This document shows positions 11,731-25,627 of a stretch of 64,000 bases of DNA, piece by piece. The notes under the pieces were generated by a model that saw nothing but the letters and a program-made list of their open reading frames with translations, did not search any database and had not been told where the DNA came from. This DNA is from Siphonodentalium dalli (taxonomy: Eukaryota > Mollusca > Scaphopoda > Gadilida > Siphonodentaliidae), in NCBI GenBank assembly GCA_032622095.1, contig CP136063.1, forward strand, positions 268,577,426 to 268,641,425, given 5' to 3'. The position numbers and the translations under genes are program-made. How positions within the stretch are numbered: position 1 is the first letter of the stretch; every line of letters begins with the position of its first letter.

Positions 11731-14504
11731 TGGCCACATAATCACCATTTCTACCCGCCTTACAGAAAACCCGGACCAGTTGACCGTCGTTTGACCACCC
11801 ACGGATATCCTGGAGGGATGGCAAATAAGAAATCGACCAATTTTGAAGAAAATTTCGTATAGTTTGAACATTTAGTGGCACAAGCTGTCCCTCTATGGCC
11901 ACATAATCACAATTTCTACCCGCCTTACAGAAAACCCGGACCAGTTGGGATAGCAAATAAGAAATCGACCAATTTTGAAGGAAATTTCGTATAGTTTGAA
12001 CATTTAGTGGCACAAGCTGTCGCTATATGGCCACATAATCACAATTTCTACCCGCCTTACAGAAAACCCGAACCAGTTGACCGTCGGTTGACAACCCACG
12101 GATATCCTGGGGGGATGGCAAATAAGAAATCGACAAATTTTGAAGGAAATTTCGTATAGTTTGAACATTTAGTGGCACATGCTGTCGCTATATGGCCACA
12201 TAATCACCATTTCTACCCGCCTTACAGAAAACCCGGACCAGGTGACCGTCGGTTGTCCACCCACGGATATCCTGGGGGGATGGCAAAATAAGAAATCGAC
12301 CAATTTTTAAGGAAATTTCGTATAGTTTGAACATTTACTGGCACAAGCTGTCGCTATATGGCCACATAATCACCATTTCTACCCGCCTTACAGAAAACCC
12401 GGACCAGTTGACCGTCGGTTGAACACCCACGGATATCCTGGGGGGATGGCAAATAAGGAATCGACCAATTTTGAAGAAAATTTCGTATAGTTTGAACATT
12501 TAGTGGCACAAGCTGTCGCTATATGGCCACAAAATCACAATTTCTACCCGCCTTACAGAAAACCCGGACCAGTTGACCGTCGGTTGACCACCCACGGATA
12601 TCCTGGGGGGATGGCAAATAAGAAATCGACAAATTTTGAAGGAAATTTCATATAGTTTGAACATTTAGTGGCACAAGCTGTCGCTATATGGCCACATAAT
12701 CACCATTTCTACCCGCCTTACAGAAAATCCGGACCAGTTGACCGTCGGTTGACCACCCACGGATATCCTGGAGGGATGGCAAATAAGAAATCGACCAATT
12801 TTGAAGAAAATTTCGTATAGTTTGAACATTTAGTGGCACAAGCTGTCGCTATATGGCCACATAATCACAATTTCTAACCGCCTTACAGAAAACCCGGACC
12901 AGTTAACCGTCGGTCGACCACACACGGATATCCTGGGGGGATAGCAAATAAGAAATCGACCAATTTTGAAGGAAATTTCGTATAGTTTGAACATTTAGTG
13001 GCACAAGCTGTCGCTATATGGCCACATAATCACAATTTCTACCCGCCTTACAGAAAATCCGTACCAGTTGACCGTCGGTTGTCCACCCACGGATATCCTG
13101 GGGGGATGGCAAATAAGAAACCGACCAATTTTGAAGGAAATTTCGTATAGTTTGAACATTTAGTGGCACAAGCTGTCGCTATATGGCCACATAATCACCA
13201 TTTCTACCCGCCTTACAGAAAATTCAGACCAGTTGACCGTCGGTTGAACACCCACGGATATCCTGGGGGGATGGCAAATAAGGAATCGACCAATTTTGAA
13301 GAAAATTTCGTATAGTTTGAACATTTAGTGGCACAAGCTGTCGCCCTATGGCCACATAATCAAAATTTCTACCCGCCTTACAGAAAACCCGGACCAGTTG
13401 ACCGTCGGTTGACCACCCACGGATATCCTGGGGGGGATGGCAAATAAGAAATCGACAAATTTTGAAGGAAATTTCATATAGTTTGAACATTTAGTGTCAC
13501 AAGCTGTCGCTATATGGCCACATAATCACCATTTCTACCCGCCTTTCAGAAAACCCGGACCAGTTGACCGTCGGTTGACCACCCACGGATATCATGGGGG
13601 GATGGAAAATAAGAAATCGACAAATTTTGAAGGAAATTTCGTATAGTTTGAACATTTAGTGGCACATGCTGTCGCTATATGGCCACATAATTACCATTAC
13701 TACCCGCCTTACAGAAAACCCGGACCAGGTGACCGTCGGTTGTCCACCCACGGATATCCTGGGGGGATGGCAAATAAGAAATCGACAAATTTTGAAGGAA
13801 ATTTCGTATAGTTTAAACATTTAGTGGCACAAGCTGTCGCCAAATGGCCACATAATCACCATTTCTACCCGCCTTACAGAAAACCCGGACCAGTTGACCG
13901 TCGGTTGACCACCCACGGATATCCTGGGGGGATAGCAAATAAGAAATCGACCAATTTTGAAGAAAATTTCATATAGTTTGAACATTTAGTGGCACAAGCT
14001 GTCGCTATATGGCCACATAATCACAATTTCTACCCGCCTTACAGAAAACTCGGACCAGTTGACCGTCGGTTGACCACCCACGGATATCCTGGGGGGATGG
14101 CAAATAAGAAATCGACCAATTTTGAAGGAAATTTCGTATAGTTTGAACATTTAGTGACACAAGCTGTCGCTATATGGCCACATAATCACCATTTCTACCC
14201 GCCTTACAGAAAACCCGGACCAGTTGACCGTCGGTTGACCACCCACGGATATCCTGTTGGGATAGCAAATAAGAAATCGACCAATTTTGAAGGAAATTTC
14301 GTATAGTTTGAACATTTAGTGGCACAAGCTGTCGCTATATGGCCACATAATCACCATTTCTACCCGCCTTACAGAAAACCCGGACCAGTTGACCGTCGGT
14401 TGACCACCCACGGATATCCTGGGGGGATGGCAAATAAGAAATCGACCAATTTTGAAGGAAATTTCGTATAGTTTGAACATCTAGTGGCACAAGCTGTCGC
14501 TATA
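11731..14504 (+). repeat. 17-monomer HOR, copy A2
   Basis: A 2774-bp unit: G, D33, E, T1, A, K, then a CTGGAGGG monomer (about 12689) and a Y-type monomer (about 12854, with TTAACCG and GGTCGACCACAC), P, F, L, C, T2, W, N, the CTGTTGGGATAGC variant, consensus. Rare private bases are shared with A3: TTCTAACCG at 12872, AAACCGACC at 13117 and AAAACTCGG at 14045. These show that A2 and A3 are recent copies of each other. Confidence 0.88.
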
Positions 14505-17278
14505 TGGCCACATAATCACCATTTCTACCCGCCTTACAGAAAACCCGGACCAGTTGACCGTCGTTTGACCACCCACGGATATCCTGGAGGGATGGCAAAT
14601 AAGAAATCGACCAATTTTGAAGAAAATTTCGTATAGTTTGAACATTTAGTGGCACAAGCTGTCCCTCTATGGCCACATAATCACAATTTCTACCCGCCTT
14701 ACAGAAAACCCGGACCAGTTGGGATAGCAAATAAGAAATCGACCAATTTTGAAGGAAATTTCGTATAGTTTGAACATTTAGTGGCACAAGCTGTCGCTAT
14801 ATGGCCACATAATCACAATTTCTACCCGCCTTACAGAAAACCCGAACCAGTTGACCGTCGGTTGACAACCCACGGATATCCTGGGGGGATGGCAAATAAG
14901 AAATCGACAAATTTTGAAGGAAATTTCGTATAGTTTGAACATTTAGTGGCACATGCTGTCGCTATATGGCCACATAATCACCATTTCTACCCGCCTTACA
15001 GAAAACCCGGACCAGGTGACCGTCGGTTGTCCACCCACGGATATCCTGGGGGGATGGCAAAATAAGAAATCGACCAATTTTTAAGGAAATTTCGTATAGT
15101 TTGAACATTTACTGGCACAAGCTGTCGCTATATGGCCACATAATCACCATTTCTACCCGCCTTACAGAAAACCCGGACCAGTTGACCGTCGGTTGAACAC
15201 CCACGGATATCCTGGGGGGATGGCAAATAAGGAATCGACCAATTTTGAAGAAAATTTCGTATAGTTTGAACATTTAGTGGCACAAGCTGTCGCTATATGG
15301 CCACAAAATCACAATTTCTACCCGCCTTACAGAAAACCCGGACCAGTTGACCGTCGGTTGACCACCCACGGATATCCTGGGGGGATGGCAAATAAGAAAT
15401 CGACAAATTTTGAAGGAAATTTCATATAGTTTGAACATTTAGTGGCACAAGCTGTCGCTATATGGCCACATAATCACCATTTCTACCCGCCTTACAGAAA
15501 ATCCGGACCAGTTGACCGTCGGTTGACCACCCACGGATATCCTGGAGGGATGGCAAATAAGAAATCGACCAATTTTGAAGAAAATTTCGTATAGTTTGAA
15601 CATTTAGTGGCACAAGCTGTCGCTATATGGCCACATAATCACAATTTCTAACCGCCTTACAGAAAACCCGGACCAGTTAACCGTCGGTCGACCACACACG
15701 GATATCCTGGGGGGATAGCAAATAAGAAATCGACCAATTTTGAAGGAAATTTCGTATAGTTTGAACATTTAGTGGCACAAGCTGTCGCTATATGGCCACA
15801 TAATCACAATTTCTACCCGCCTTACAGAAAATCCGTACCAGTTGACCGTCGGTTGTCCACCCACGGATATCCTGGGGGGATGGCAAATAAGAAACCGACC
15901 AATTTTGAAGGAAATTTCGTATAGTTTGAACATTTAGTGGCACAAGCTGTCGCTATATGGCCACATAATCACCATTTCTACCCGCCTTACAGAAAATTCA
16001 GACCAGTTGACCGTCGGTTGAACACCCACGGATATCCTGGGGGGATGGCAAATAAGGAATCGACCAATTTTGAAGAAAATTTCGTATAGTTTGAACATTT
16101 AGTGGCACAAGCTGTCGCCCTATGGCCACATAATCAAAATTTCTACCCGCCTTACAGAAAACCCGGACCAGTTGACCGTCGGTTGACCACCCACGGATAT
16201 CCTGGGGGGGATGGCAAATAAGAAATCGACAAATTTTGAAGGAAATTTCATATAGTTTGAACATTTAGTGTCACAAGCTGTCGCTATATGGCCACATAAT
16301 CACCATTTCTACCCGCCTTTCAGAAAACCCGGACCAGTTGACCGTCGGTTGACCACCCACGGATATCATGGGGGGATGGAAAATAAGAAATCGACAAATT
16401 TTGAAGGAAATTTCGTATAGTTTGAACATTTAGTGGCACATGCTGTCGCTATATGGCCACATAATTACCATTACTACCCGCCTTACAGAAAACCCGGACC
16501 AGGTGACCGTCGGTTGTCCACCCACGGATATCCTGGGGGGATGGCAAATAAGAAATCGACAAATTTTGAAGGAAATTTCGTATAGTTTAAACATTTAGTG
16601 GCACAAGCTGTCGCCAAATGGCCACATAATCACCATTTCTACCCGCCTTACAGAAAACCCGGACCAGTTGACCGTCGGTTGACCACCCACGGATATCCTG
16701 GGGGGATAGCAAATAAGAAATCGACCAATTTTGAAGAAAATTTCATATAGTTTGAACATTTAGTGGCACAAGCTGTCGCTATATGGCCACATAATCACAA
16801 TTTCTACCCGCCTTACAGAAAACTCGGACCAGTTGACCGTCGGTTGACCACCCACGGATATCCTGGGGGGATGGCAAATAAGAAATCGACCAATTTTGAA
16901 GGAAATTTCGTATAGTTTGAACATTTAGTGACACAAGCTGTCGCTATATGGCCACATAATCACCATTTCTACCCGCCTTACAGAAAACCCGGACCAGTTG
17001 ACCGTCGGTTGACCACCCACGGATATCCTGTTGGGATAGCAAATAAGAAATCGACCAATTTTGAAGGAAATTTCGTATAGTTTGAACATTTAGTGGCACA
17101 AGCTGTCGCTATATGGCCACATAATCACCATTTCTACCCGCCTTACAGAAAACCCGGACCAGTTGACCGTCGGTTGACCACCCACGGATATCCTGGGGGG
17201 ATGGCAAATAAGAAATCGACCAATTTTGAAGGAAATTTCGTATAGTTTGAACATCTAGTGGCACAAGCTGTCGCTATA
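14505..17278 (+). repeat. 17-monomer HOR, copy A3
   Basis: A 2774-bp unit with the same order and length as the copy before it. It shares the rare bases TTCTAACCG (15648), AAACCGACC and AAAACTCGG (16820). Reading the two side by side I noticed no differences, so this is a recently homogenised tandem pair. An alignment is needed to confirm exact identity. Confidence 0.88.
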
Positions 17279-20218
17279 TGGCCACATAATCACCATTTCT
17301 ACCCGCCTTACAGAAAACCCGGACCAGTTGACCGTCGTTTGACCACCCACGGATATCCTGGAGGGATGGCAAATAAGAAATCGACCAATTTTGAAGAAAA
17401 TTTCGTATAGTTTGAACATTTAGTGGCACAAGCTGTCCCTCTATGGCCACATAATCACAATTTCTACCCGCCTTACAGAAAACCCGGACCAGTTGGGATA
17501 GCAAATAAGAAATCGACCAATTTTGAAGGAAATTTCGTATAGTTTGAACATTTAGTGGCACAAGCTGTCGCTATATGGCCACATAATCACAATTTCTACC
17601 CGCCTTACAGAAAACCCGAACCAGTTGACCGTCGGTTGACAACCCACGGATATCCTGGGGGGATGGCAAATAAGAAATCGACAAATTTTGAAGGAAATTT
17701 CGTATAGTTTGAACATTTAGTGGCACATGCTGTCGCTATATGGCCACATAATCACCATTTCTACCCGCCTTACAGAAAACCCGGACCAGGTGACCGTCGG
17801 TTGTCCACCCACGGATATCCTGGGGGGATGGCAAAATAAGAAATCGACCAATTTTTAAGGAAATTTCGTATAGTTTGAACATTTACTGGCACAAGCTGTC
17901 GCTATATGGCCACATAATCACCATTTCTACCCGCCTTACAGAAAACCCGGACCAGTTGACCGTCGGTTGAACACCCACGGATATCCTGGGGGGATGGCAA
18001 ATAAGGAATCGACCAATTTTGAAGAAAATTTCGTATAGTTTGAACATTTAGTGGCACAAGCTGTCGCTATATGGCCACAAAATCACAATTTCTACCCGCC
18101 TTACAGAAAACCCGGACCAGTTGACCGTCGGTTGACCACCCACGGATATCCTGGGGGGATGGCAAATAAGAAATCGACAAATTTTGAAGGAAATTTCATA
18201 TAGTTTGAACATTTAGTGGCACAAGCTGTCGCTATATGGCCACATAATCACCATTTCTACCCGCCTTACAGAAAATCCGGACCAGTTGACCGTCGGTTGA
18301 CCACCCATGGATATCCTGGAGGGATGGCAAATAAGAAATCGACCAATTTTGAAGAAAATTTCGTATAGTTTGAACATTTAGTGGCACAAGCTGTCGCTAT
18401 ATGGCCACATAATCACAATTTCTACCCGCCTTACAGAAAACCCGGACCAGTTAACCGTCGGTCGACCACACACGGATATCCTGGGGGGATAGCAAATAAG
18501 AAATCGACCAATTTTGAAGGAAATTTCGTATAGTTTGAACATTTAGTGGCACAAGCTGTCGCTATATGGCCACATAATCACAATTTCTACCCGCCTTACA
18601 GAAAACCCGAACCAGTTGACCGTCGGTTGACAACCCACGGATATCCTGGGGGGATGGCAAAAAAGAAATCGACCAATTTTGAAGGAAATTTCGTATAGTT
18701 TGAACATTTAGTGGCACCCGCTGTCGCTATATGGCCACGTAATCACCATTTCTACCCGCCTTACAGAAAACCCGGACCAGTTGACCGTCGGTTGACCACC
18801 CACGGATATCCTGGGGGGATGGCAAATAAGAAATCGACCAATTTTGAAGGAAATGTCGTATAGTTTGAACATTTAGTGGCACAAGCTGTCGCGCTATATG
18901 GCCACATAATCACCATTTCTACCCGCCTTATAGAAAATCCGGACCAGTTGACCGTCGGTTGACCACCCACGGATATCCTGGGGGGATGGCAAATAAGAAA
19001 TCGACCAATTTTGAAGGAAATTTCGTATAGTTTGAACATTTAGTGGCACAAGCTGTCGCTATATGGCCACATAATCACCATTTCTACCCGCCTTATAGAA
19101 AACCCGGACCAGTTGAACGTCGGTTGACCACCCACGGATATCCTAGGGGGATGGCAAATAAGAAATCGACAAATTTTGAAGGAAATTTCGTATAGTTTGA
19201 ACATTTAGTGTCACAAGCTGTCGCTATATGGCCACATAATCACCATTTCTACCCGCCTTTCAGAAAACCCGGACCAGTTGACCGTCGGTTGACCACCCAC
19301 GGATATCATGGGGGGATGGAAAATAAGAAATCGACCAATTTTGAAGGAAATTTCGTATAGTTTGAACATTTAGTGGCACATGCTGTCGCTATATGGCCAC
19401 ATAATCACCATTACTACCCGCCTTACAGAAAACCCGGACCAAGTGACCGTCGGTTGTCCACCCACGGATATCCTGGGGGGATGGCAAATAAGAAATCGAC
19501 AAATTTTGAAGGAAATTTCGTATAGTTTAAACATTTAGTGGCACAAGCTGTCGCCAAATGGCCACATAATCACCATTTCTACCCGCCTTACAGAAAACCC
19601 GGACCAGTTGACCGTCGGTTGACCACCCACGGATATCCTGGGGGGATAGCAAATAAGAAATCGACCAATTTTGAAGAAAATTTCATATAGTTTGAACATT
19701 TAGTGGCACAAGCTTTCGCTATATGGCCACATAATCACAATTTCTACCCGCCTTACAGAAAACCCGGACCAGTTGACCGTCGGTTGACCACCCACGGATA
19801 TCCTGGGGGGATGGCAAATAAGAAATCGACCAATTTTGAAGGAAATTTCGTATAGTTTGAACATTTAGTGACACAAGCTGTCGCTATATGGCCACATAAT
19901 CACCATTTCTACCCGCCTTACAGAAAACCCGGACCAGTTGACCGTCGGTTGACCACCCACGGATATCCTGGAGGGATGGCAAATAAGAAATCGACCAATT
20001 TTGAAGGAAATTTCGTATAGTTTGAACATTTAGTGGCACAAGCTGTCGCTATATGCCCACATAATCACCATTTCTACCCGCCTTACAGAAAACCAGAACC
20101 AGGTGACCGTCGGTTGTCCACCCACGGATATCCTGGGGGGATGGCAAATAAGAAATCGACCAATTTTGAAGGAAATTTCGTATAGTTTGAACATCTAGTG
20201 GCACAAGCTGTCGCTATA
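17279..20218 (+). repeat. 18-monomer HOR variant, copy A4
   Basis: A 2940-bp unit. It follows A2/A3 for G, D33, E, T1, A, K, the CTGGAGGG monomer and Y, then changes to E-like, D1, D2, S (about 18567-19228) in place of P, F, L, and rejoins the series at C, T2, W, N. It ends with a monomer reading ATATGCCCAC and AAACCAGAACC (about 20054), a marker that recurs near 22002. The D1-D2-S segment resembles the block at 2.6-3.1 kb and the series beyond 27.9 kb, so A4 is a hybrid HOR. Confidence 0.82.
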
Positions 20219-22331
20219 TGGCCACATAATCACCATTTCTACCCGCCTTACAGAAAACCCGGACCAGTTGACCGTCGTTTGACCACCCACGGATATCCTG
20301 GAGGGATGGCAAATAAGAAATCGACCAATTTTGAAGAAAATTTCGTATAGTTTGAACATTTAGTGGCACAAGCTGTCCCTCTATGGCCACATAATCACAA
20401 TTTCTACCCGCCTTACAGAAAACCCGGACCAGTTGGGATAGCAAATAAGAAATCGACCAATTTTGAAGGAAATTTCGTATAGTTTGAACATTTAGTGGCA
20501 CAAGCTGTCGCTATATGGCCACATAATCACAATTTCTACCCGCCTTACAGAAAACCCGAACCAGTTGACCGTCGGTTGACAACCCACGGATATCCTGGGG
20601 GGATGACAAATAAGAAATCGACAAATTTTGAAGGAAATTTCGTATAGTTTGAACATTTAGTGGCACATGCTGTCGCTATATGGCCACATAATCACCATTT
20701 CTACCCGCCTTACAGAAAACCCGGACCAGGTGACCGTCGGTTGTCCACCCACGGATATCCTGGGGGGATGGCAAAATAAGAAATCGACCAATTTTTAAGG
20801 AAATTTCGTATAGTTTGAACATTTACTGGCACAAGCTGTCGCTATATGGCCACATAATCACCATTTCTACCCGCCTTACAGAAAACCCGGACCAGTTGAC
20901 CGTCGGTTGAACACCCACGGATATCCTGGGGGGATGGCAAATAAGGAATCGACCAATTTTGAAGAAAATTTCGTATAGTTTGAACATTTAGTGGCACAAG
21001 CTGTCGCTATATGGCCACAAAATCACAATTTCTACCCGCCTTACAGAAAACCCGGACCAGTTGACCGTCGGTTGACCACCCACGGATATCCTGGGGGGAT
21101 GGCAAATAAGAAATCGACAAATTTTGAAGGAAATTTCATATAGTTTGAACATTTAGTGGCACAAGCTGTCGCTATATGGCCACATAATCACCATTTCTAC
21201 CCGCCTTACAGAAAATCCGTACCAGTTGACCGTCGGTTGTCCACCCACGGATATCCTGGGGGGATGGCAAATAAGGAATCGACCAATTTTGAAGGAAATT
21301 TCGTATAGTTTGAACATTTAGTGGCACAAGCTGTCACTATATGGCCACATAATCACCATTTCTACCCGCCTTACAGAAAATTCAGACCAGTTGACCGTCG
21401 GTTGAACACCCACGGATATCCTGGGGGGATGGCAAATAAGGAATCGACCAATTTTGAAGAAAATTTCGTATAGTTTGAACATTTAGTGGCACAAGCTGTC
21501 GCCCTATGGCCACATAATCAAAATTTCTACCCGCCTTACAGAAAACCCGGACCAGTTGAACGTCGGTTGACCACCCACGGATATCCTGGGGGGATGGCAA
21601 ATAAGAAATCGACAAATTTTGAAGGAAATTTCATATAGTTTGAACATTTAGTGTAACAAGCTGTCGCTATATGGCCACATAATCACCATTTCTACCCGCC
21701 TTACAGAAAATCCGGACCAGTTGACCGTCGGTTGACCACCCACGGATATCCTGGGGGGATGGTAAATAAGAAATCGACCAATTTTGAAGGAAATTTCGTA
21801 TAGTTTGAACATTTAGTGACACAAGCTGTCGCTATATGGCCACATAATTACCATTTCTACCCGCCTTACAGAAAACCCGCACCAGTTGACCGTCGGTTGA
21901 CCACCCACGGATATCCTGGGGGGATGGCAAATAAGAAATCGACCAATTTTGAAGGAAATTTCGTATAGTTTGAACATTTAGTGGCACATGCTGTCGCTAT
22001 ATGCCCACATAATCACCATTTCTACCCGCCTTACAGAAAACCAGAACCAGGTGACCGTCGGTTGTCCACCCACGGATATCCTGGGGGGATGGCAAATAAG
22101 AAATCGACCAATTTTGAAGGAAATTTCGTATAGTTTGAACATTTAGTGGCACAAGCTGTCGCTATATGGCCACATAATCACCATTTCTACCCGTCTTACA
22201 GAAAACCCGGACCAGTTGACCGTCGGTTGAACACCCACGGATATCCTGGGGGGATGGCAAATAAGAAATCGACCAATTTTGAAGGAAATTTCGTATAGTT
22301 TGAACATTTAGTGGCACAAGCTGTCGCTATT
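20219..22331 (+). repeat. Transition block, last D33-bearing unit
   Basis: Starts as a normal HOR: G, D33 (20384), E, T1, A, K, P, F, L. It then moves into consensus-like monomers with GTGTAACAAG, GGTAAATAAG and a GTGACAC start, a second ATATGCCCAC / CCAGAACC monomer (about 22002) and a TTGAACACC monomer with CCGTCTTAC. This holds the last D33 monomer in the window; to its right only full-length M occurs. It is the boundary between two HOR families. Confidence 0.75.
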
Positions 22332-23484
22332 TGGCCACATAATCACCATTTCTACCCGCCTTACAGAAAACCCGGACCAGTTGACCGTCGGTTGACCACC
22401 CACGGATATCCTGGAGGGATGTGAAATAAGAAATCGACCAATTTTCAAAAAAATATCGTATAGTTTGAACATTTAGTGGCACAAGCTGTCGCTATATGGC
22501 CACAAAATCACAATTTCTACCCGCCTTACAGAAAACCCGGACCAGTTGACCGTCGGTCGACCACACACGGATATCCTGGGGGGATAGCAAATAAGAAATC
22601 GACCAATATTGAAGGAAATTTCGTATAGTTTGAACATTTTGTGGCACATGCTGTCGCTATATGGCCACATAATCCCAATTTCTACCCGCCTTACAGAAAA
22701 CCCGAACCAGTTGACCGTCGGTTGACAACCCACGGATATCCTGGGGGGATGTCAAAAAAGAAATCGACCAATTTTGAAGGACATTTCGTATAGTTTGAAC
22801 ATTTAGTGGCACCCGCTGTCGCTATATGGCCACATAATCACCATTTCTACCCGCCTTACAGAAAACCCGGACCAGTTGACCGTCGGTTGACCACCCACGG
22901 ATATCCTGGGGGGATGGCAAATAAGAAATCGACCAATTTTGAAGGAAATGTCGTATAGTTTGAACATTTAGTAGCACCCGCTGTCGCTATATGGCAACAT
23001 AATCACCATTTCTACCCGCCTTACAGAAAACCCGGACCAGTTGACCGTCTGTTGACCACCCACGGATATCCTGGGGATGGCAAATAAGGAATCGACCAAT
23101 TTTGAAGAAAATTTCGTATAGTTTGAACATTTAGTGGCACAAGCTGTCGCTATATGGCCACATAATCACAATTTCTACCCGCCTTAGGGAAAACCCGGAC
23201 CAGTTGACCGTCGGTTGACCACCCACGGATATCCTGGGGGGATGGCAAATAAGAAATCGACCAATTTTGAAGGAAATTTCGTATAGTTTGAACATTTAGT
23301 GGCACAAGCTGTCGCTATATGGCCACATAATCACCATTTCTACCCGCCTTACAGAAAATCCGGACCAGTTGACCGTCGGTTGAACACCCACGGATATCAT
23401 GGGGGGATGGCAAATAAGAAATCGACCAATTTTGAAGGAAATTTCGTATAGTTTGAACATTTAGTGGCACAAGCTGTCGCTATT
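22332..23484 (+). repeat. 7-monomer unit B0
   Basis: Starts with a monomer marked by TATTTGGCC and GATGTGAAATAAG. It continues with a Y-type monomer (CAATATTGAAGG, CATTTTGTGG), an E type with GATGTCAAAAAAG, D1, a GGCAACATAA monomer with CGTCTGTTGACC and only four G, an N type with CCTTAGGGAAAAC, and one with TTGAACACC plus ATCATGG. The total is 1153 bp, seven monomers less two bases. The CCTTAGGG marker occurs again only near 30266. Confidence 0.8.
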
Positions 23485-25627
23485 TGGCCACATAATCACC
23501 ATTTCTACCCGCCTTACAGAAAACCCGGACCAGTTGACCGTCGGTTGACCACCCACGGATATCCTGGAGGAATGTGAAATAAGAAATCGACCAATTTTCA
23601 AGAAAATTTCGTATAGTTTGAACATTTAGTGGCACAAGCTGTCGCTATATGGCCACATAATCACAATTTCAACCCGCCTTACAGAAAACCCGGACCAGTT
23701 GACCGTCGGTCGACCACACACGGATATCCTGGGGGGATAGCAAATAAGAAATCGACCAATATTGAAGGAAATTTCGTATAGTTTGAACATTTTGTGGCAC
23801 AAGCTGTCGCTATATGGCCACATAATCACAATTTCTACCCGCCTTACAGAAAACCCGAACCAGTTGACCGTCGGTTGACAACCCACGGATATCCTGGGGG
23901 GATGTCAAAAAAGAAATCGACCAATTTTGAAGGAATTTCGTATAGTTTGAACATTTAGTGGCACCCGCTGTCGCTATATGGCCACATAATCACCATTTCT
24001 ACCCGCCTTACAGAAAACCCGGACCAGTTGACCGTCGGTTGACCACCCACGGATATCCTGGGGGGATGGCAAATAAGAAATCGACCAATTTTGAAGGAAA
24101 TGTCGTATAGTTTGAACATTTAGTGGCACCCGCTGTCGCTATATGGCAACATAATCACCATTTCTACCCGCCTTACAGAAAACCCGGACCAGTTGACCGT
24201 CTGTTGACCACCCACGGATATCCTGGGGGATGGCAAATAAGGAATCGACCAATTTTGAAGAAAATTTCGTATAGTTTGAACATTTAGTGGCACAAGCTGT
24301 CGCTATATGGCCACATAATCACAATTTCTACCCGCCTTACAGAAAACCCGGACCCGTTGACCGTCGGTTGACCACCCACGGATATCCTGGGGGGATGGCA
24401 AATAAGAAATCGACCAATTTTGAAGGAAATTTCGTATAGTTTGAACATTTAGTGGCACAAGCTGTCGCTATATGGCCACATAATCACCATTTCTACCCGC
24501 CTTACAGAAAACCCGGACCAGTTGACCGTTGGTTGACCACCCACGGATATCCTGGAGGGATGGCAAATAAGAAATCGACCAATTTTGAAGAAAATTTCGT
24601 ATAGTTTGAACATTTAGTGGCACAACCTGTGGCTATATGGCCACATAATCACCATTTCTACCCGCCTTACAGAAAACCCGGACCAGTTGACCGTCGGTTG
24701 ACCACCCACGGATATCTTGGAGGGATGGCAAATAAGAAATCGACCAATTTTGAAGAAAATTTCGTATAGTTTGAACATTTAGTGGCACAAGCTGTCGCTA
24801 TATGGCCACATAATCACAATTTCTACCCGCCTTACAGAAAACCCGGACCAGTTAACCGTCGGTCGACCACACACGGATATCCTGGGGGGATAGCAAATAA
24901 GAAATCGACCAATTTTGAAGGAAATTTCGTATAGTTTGAACATTTAGTGGCACAAGCTGTCGCTATATGGCCACATAATCACCATTTCTACCCGCCTTAT
25001 AGAAAACCCGGACCAGTTGAACGTCGGTTGACCACCCACGGATGTCCTGGGGGGATGGCAAATAAGAAATCGACAAATTTTGAAGGAAATTTCGTATAGT
25101 TTGAACATTTAGTGGCACATGCTGTCGCTATATGGCCACATAATCACCATTACTACCCGCCTTACAGAAAACCCGGACCAGGTGACCGTCGGTTGTCCAC
25201 CCACGGATATCCTGGGGGGATGGCAAATAAGAAATCGAAAAATTTTGAAGGAAATTTCGTATAGTTTAAACATTTAGTGGCACAAGCTGTCGCCAAATGG
25301 CCACATAATCACCATTTCTACCCGCCTTACAGAAAACCCGGACCAGTTGACCGTCGGTTGACCACCCACGGATATCCTGGGGGGATAGCAAATAAGAAAT
25401 CGACCAATTTTGAAGAAAATTTCATATAGTTTGAACATTTAGTGGCACAAGCTGTCGCTATATGGCCACATAATCACAATTTCTACCCGCCTTACAGAAA
25501 ACCCGGACCAGTTGACCGTCGGTTGACCACCCACGGATATCCTGGGGGGATGGCAAATAAGAAATCGACAAATTTTGAAGGAAATTTCATATAGTTTGAA
25601 CATTTAGAAGCAAAAGCTGTCGCTATA
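23485..25627 (+). repeat. 13-monomer unit B1
   Basis: A 2143-bp unit opening with CTGGAGGAATGTGAAATAAG and closing with a monomer whose tail is TTTAGAAGCAAAAG (25603). Compared with B2 it lacks one C monomer: S (24967-25131) has its normal left side, but its right end is GGCACATGCTG, which normally closes C. S and C have therefore been fused into one monomer. It also shares the private bases GAAGGAATTTCG (a 2-bp loss) and GGATGTCC with B2. Confidence 0.85.
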
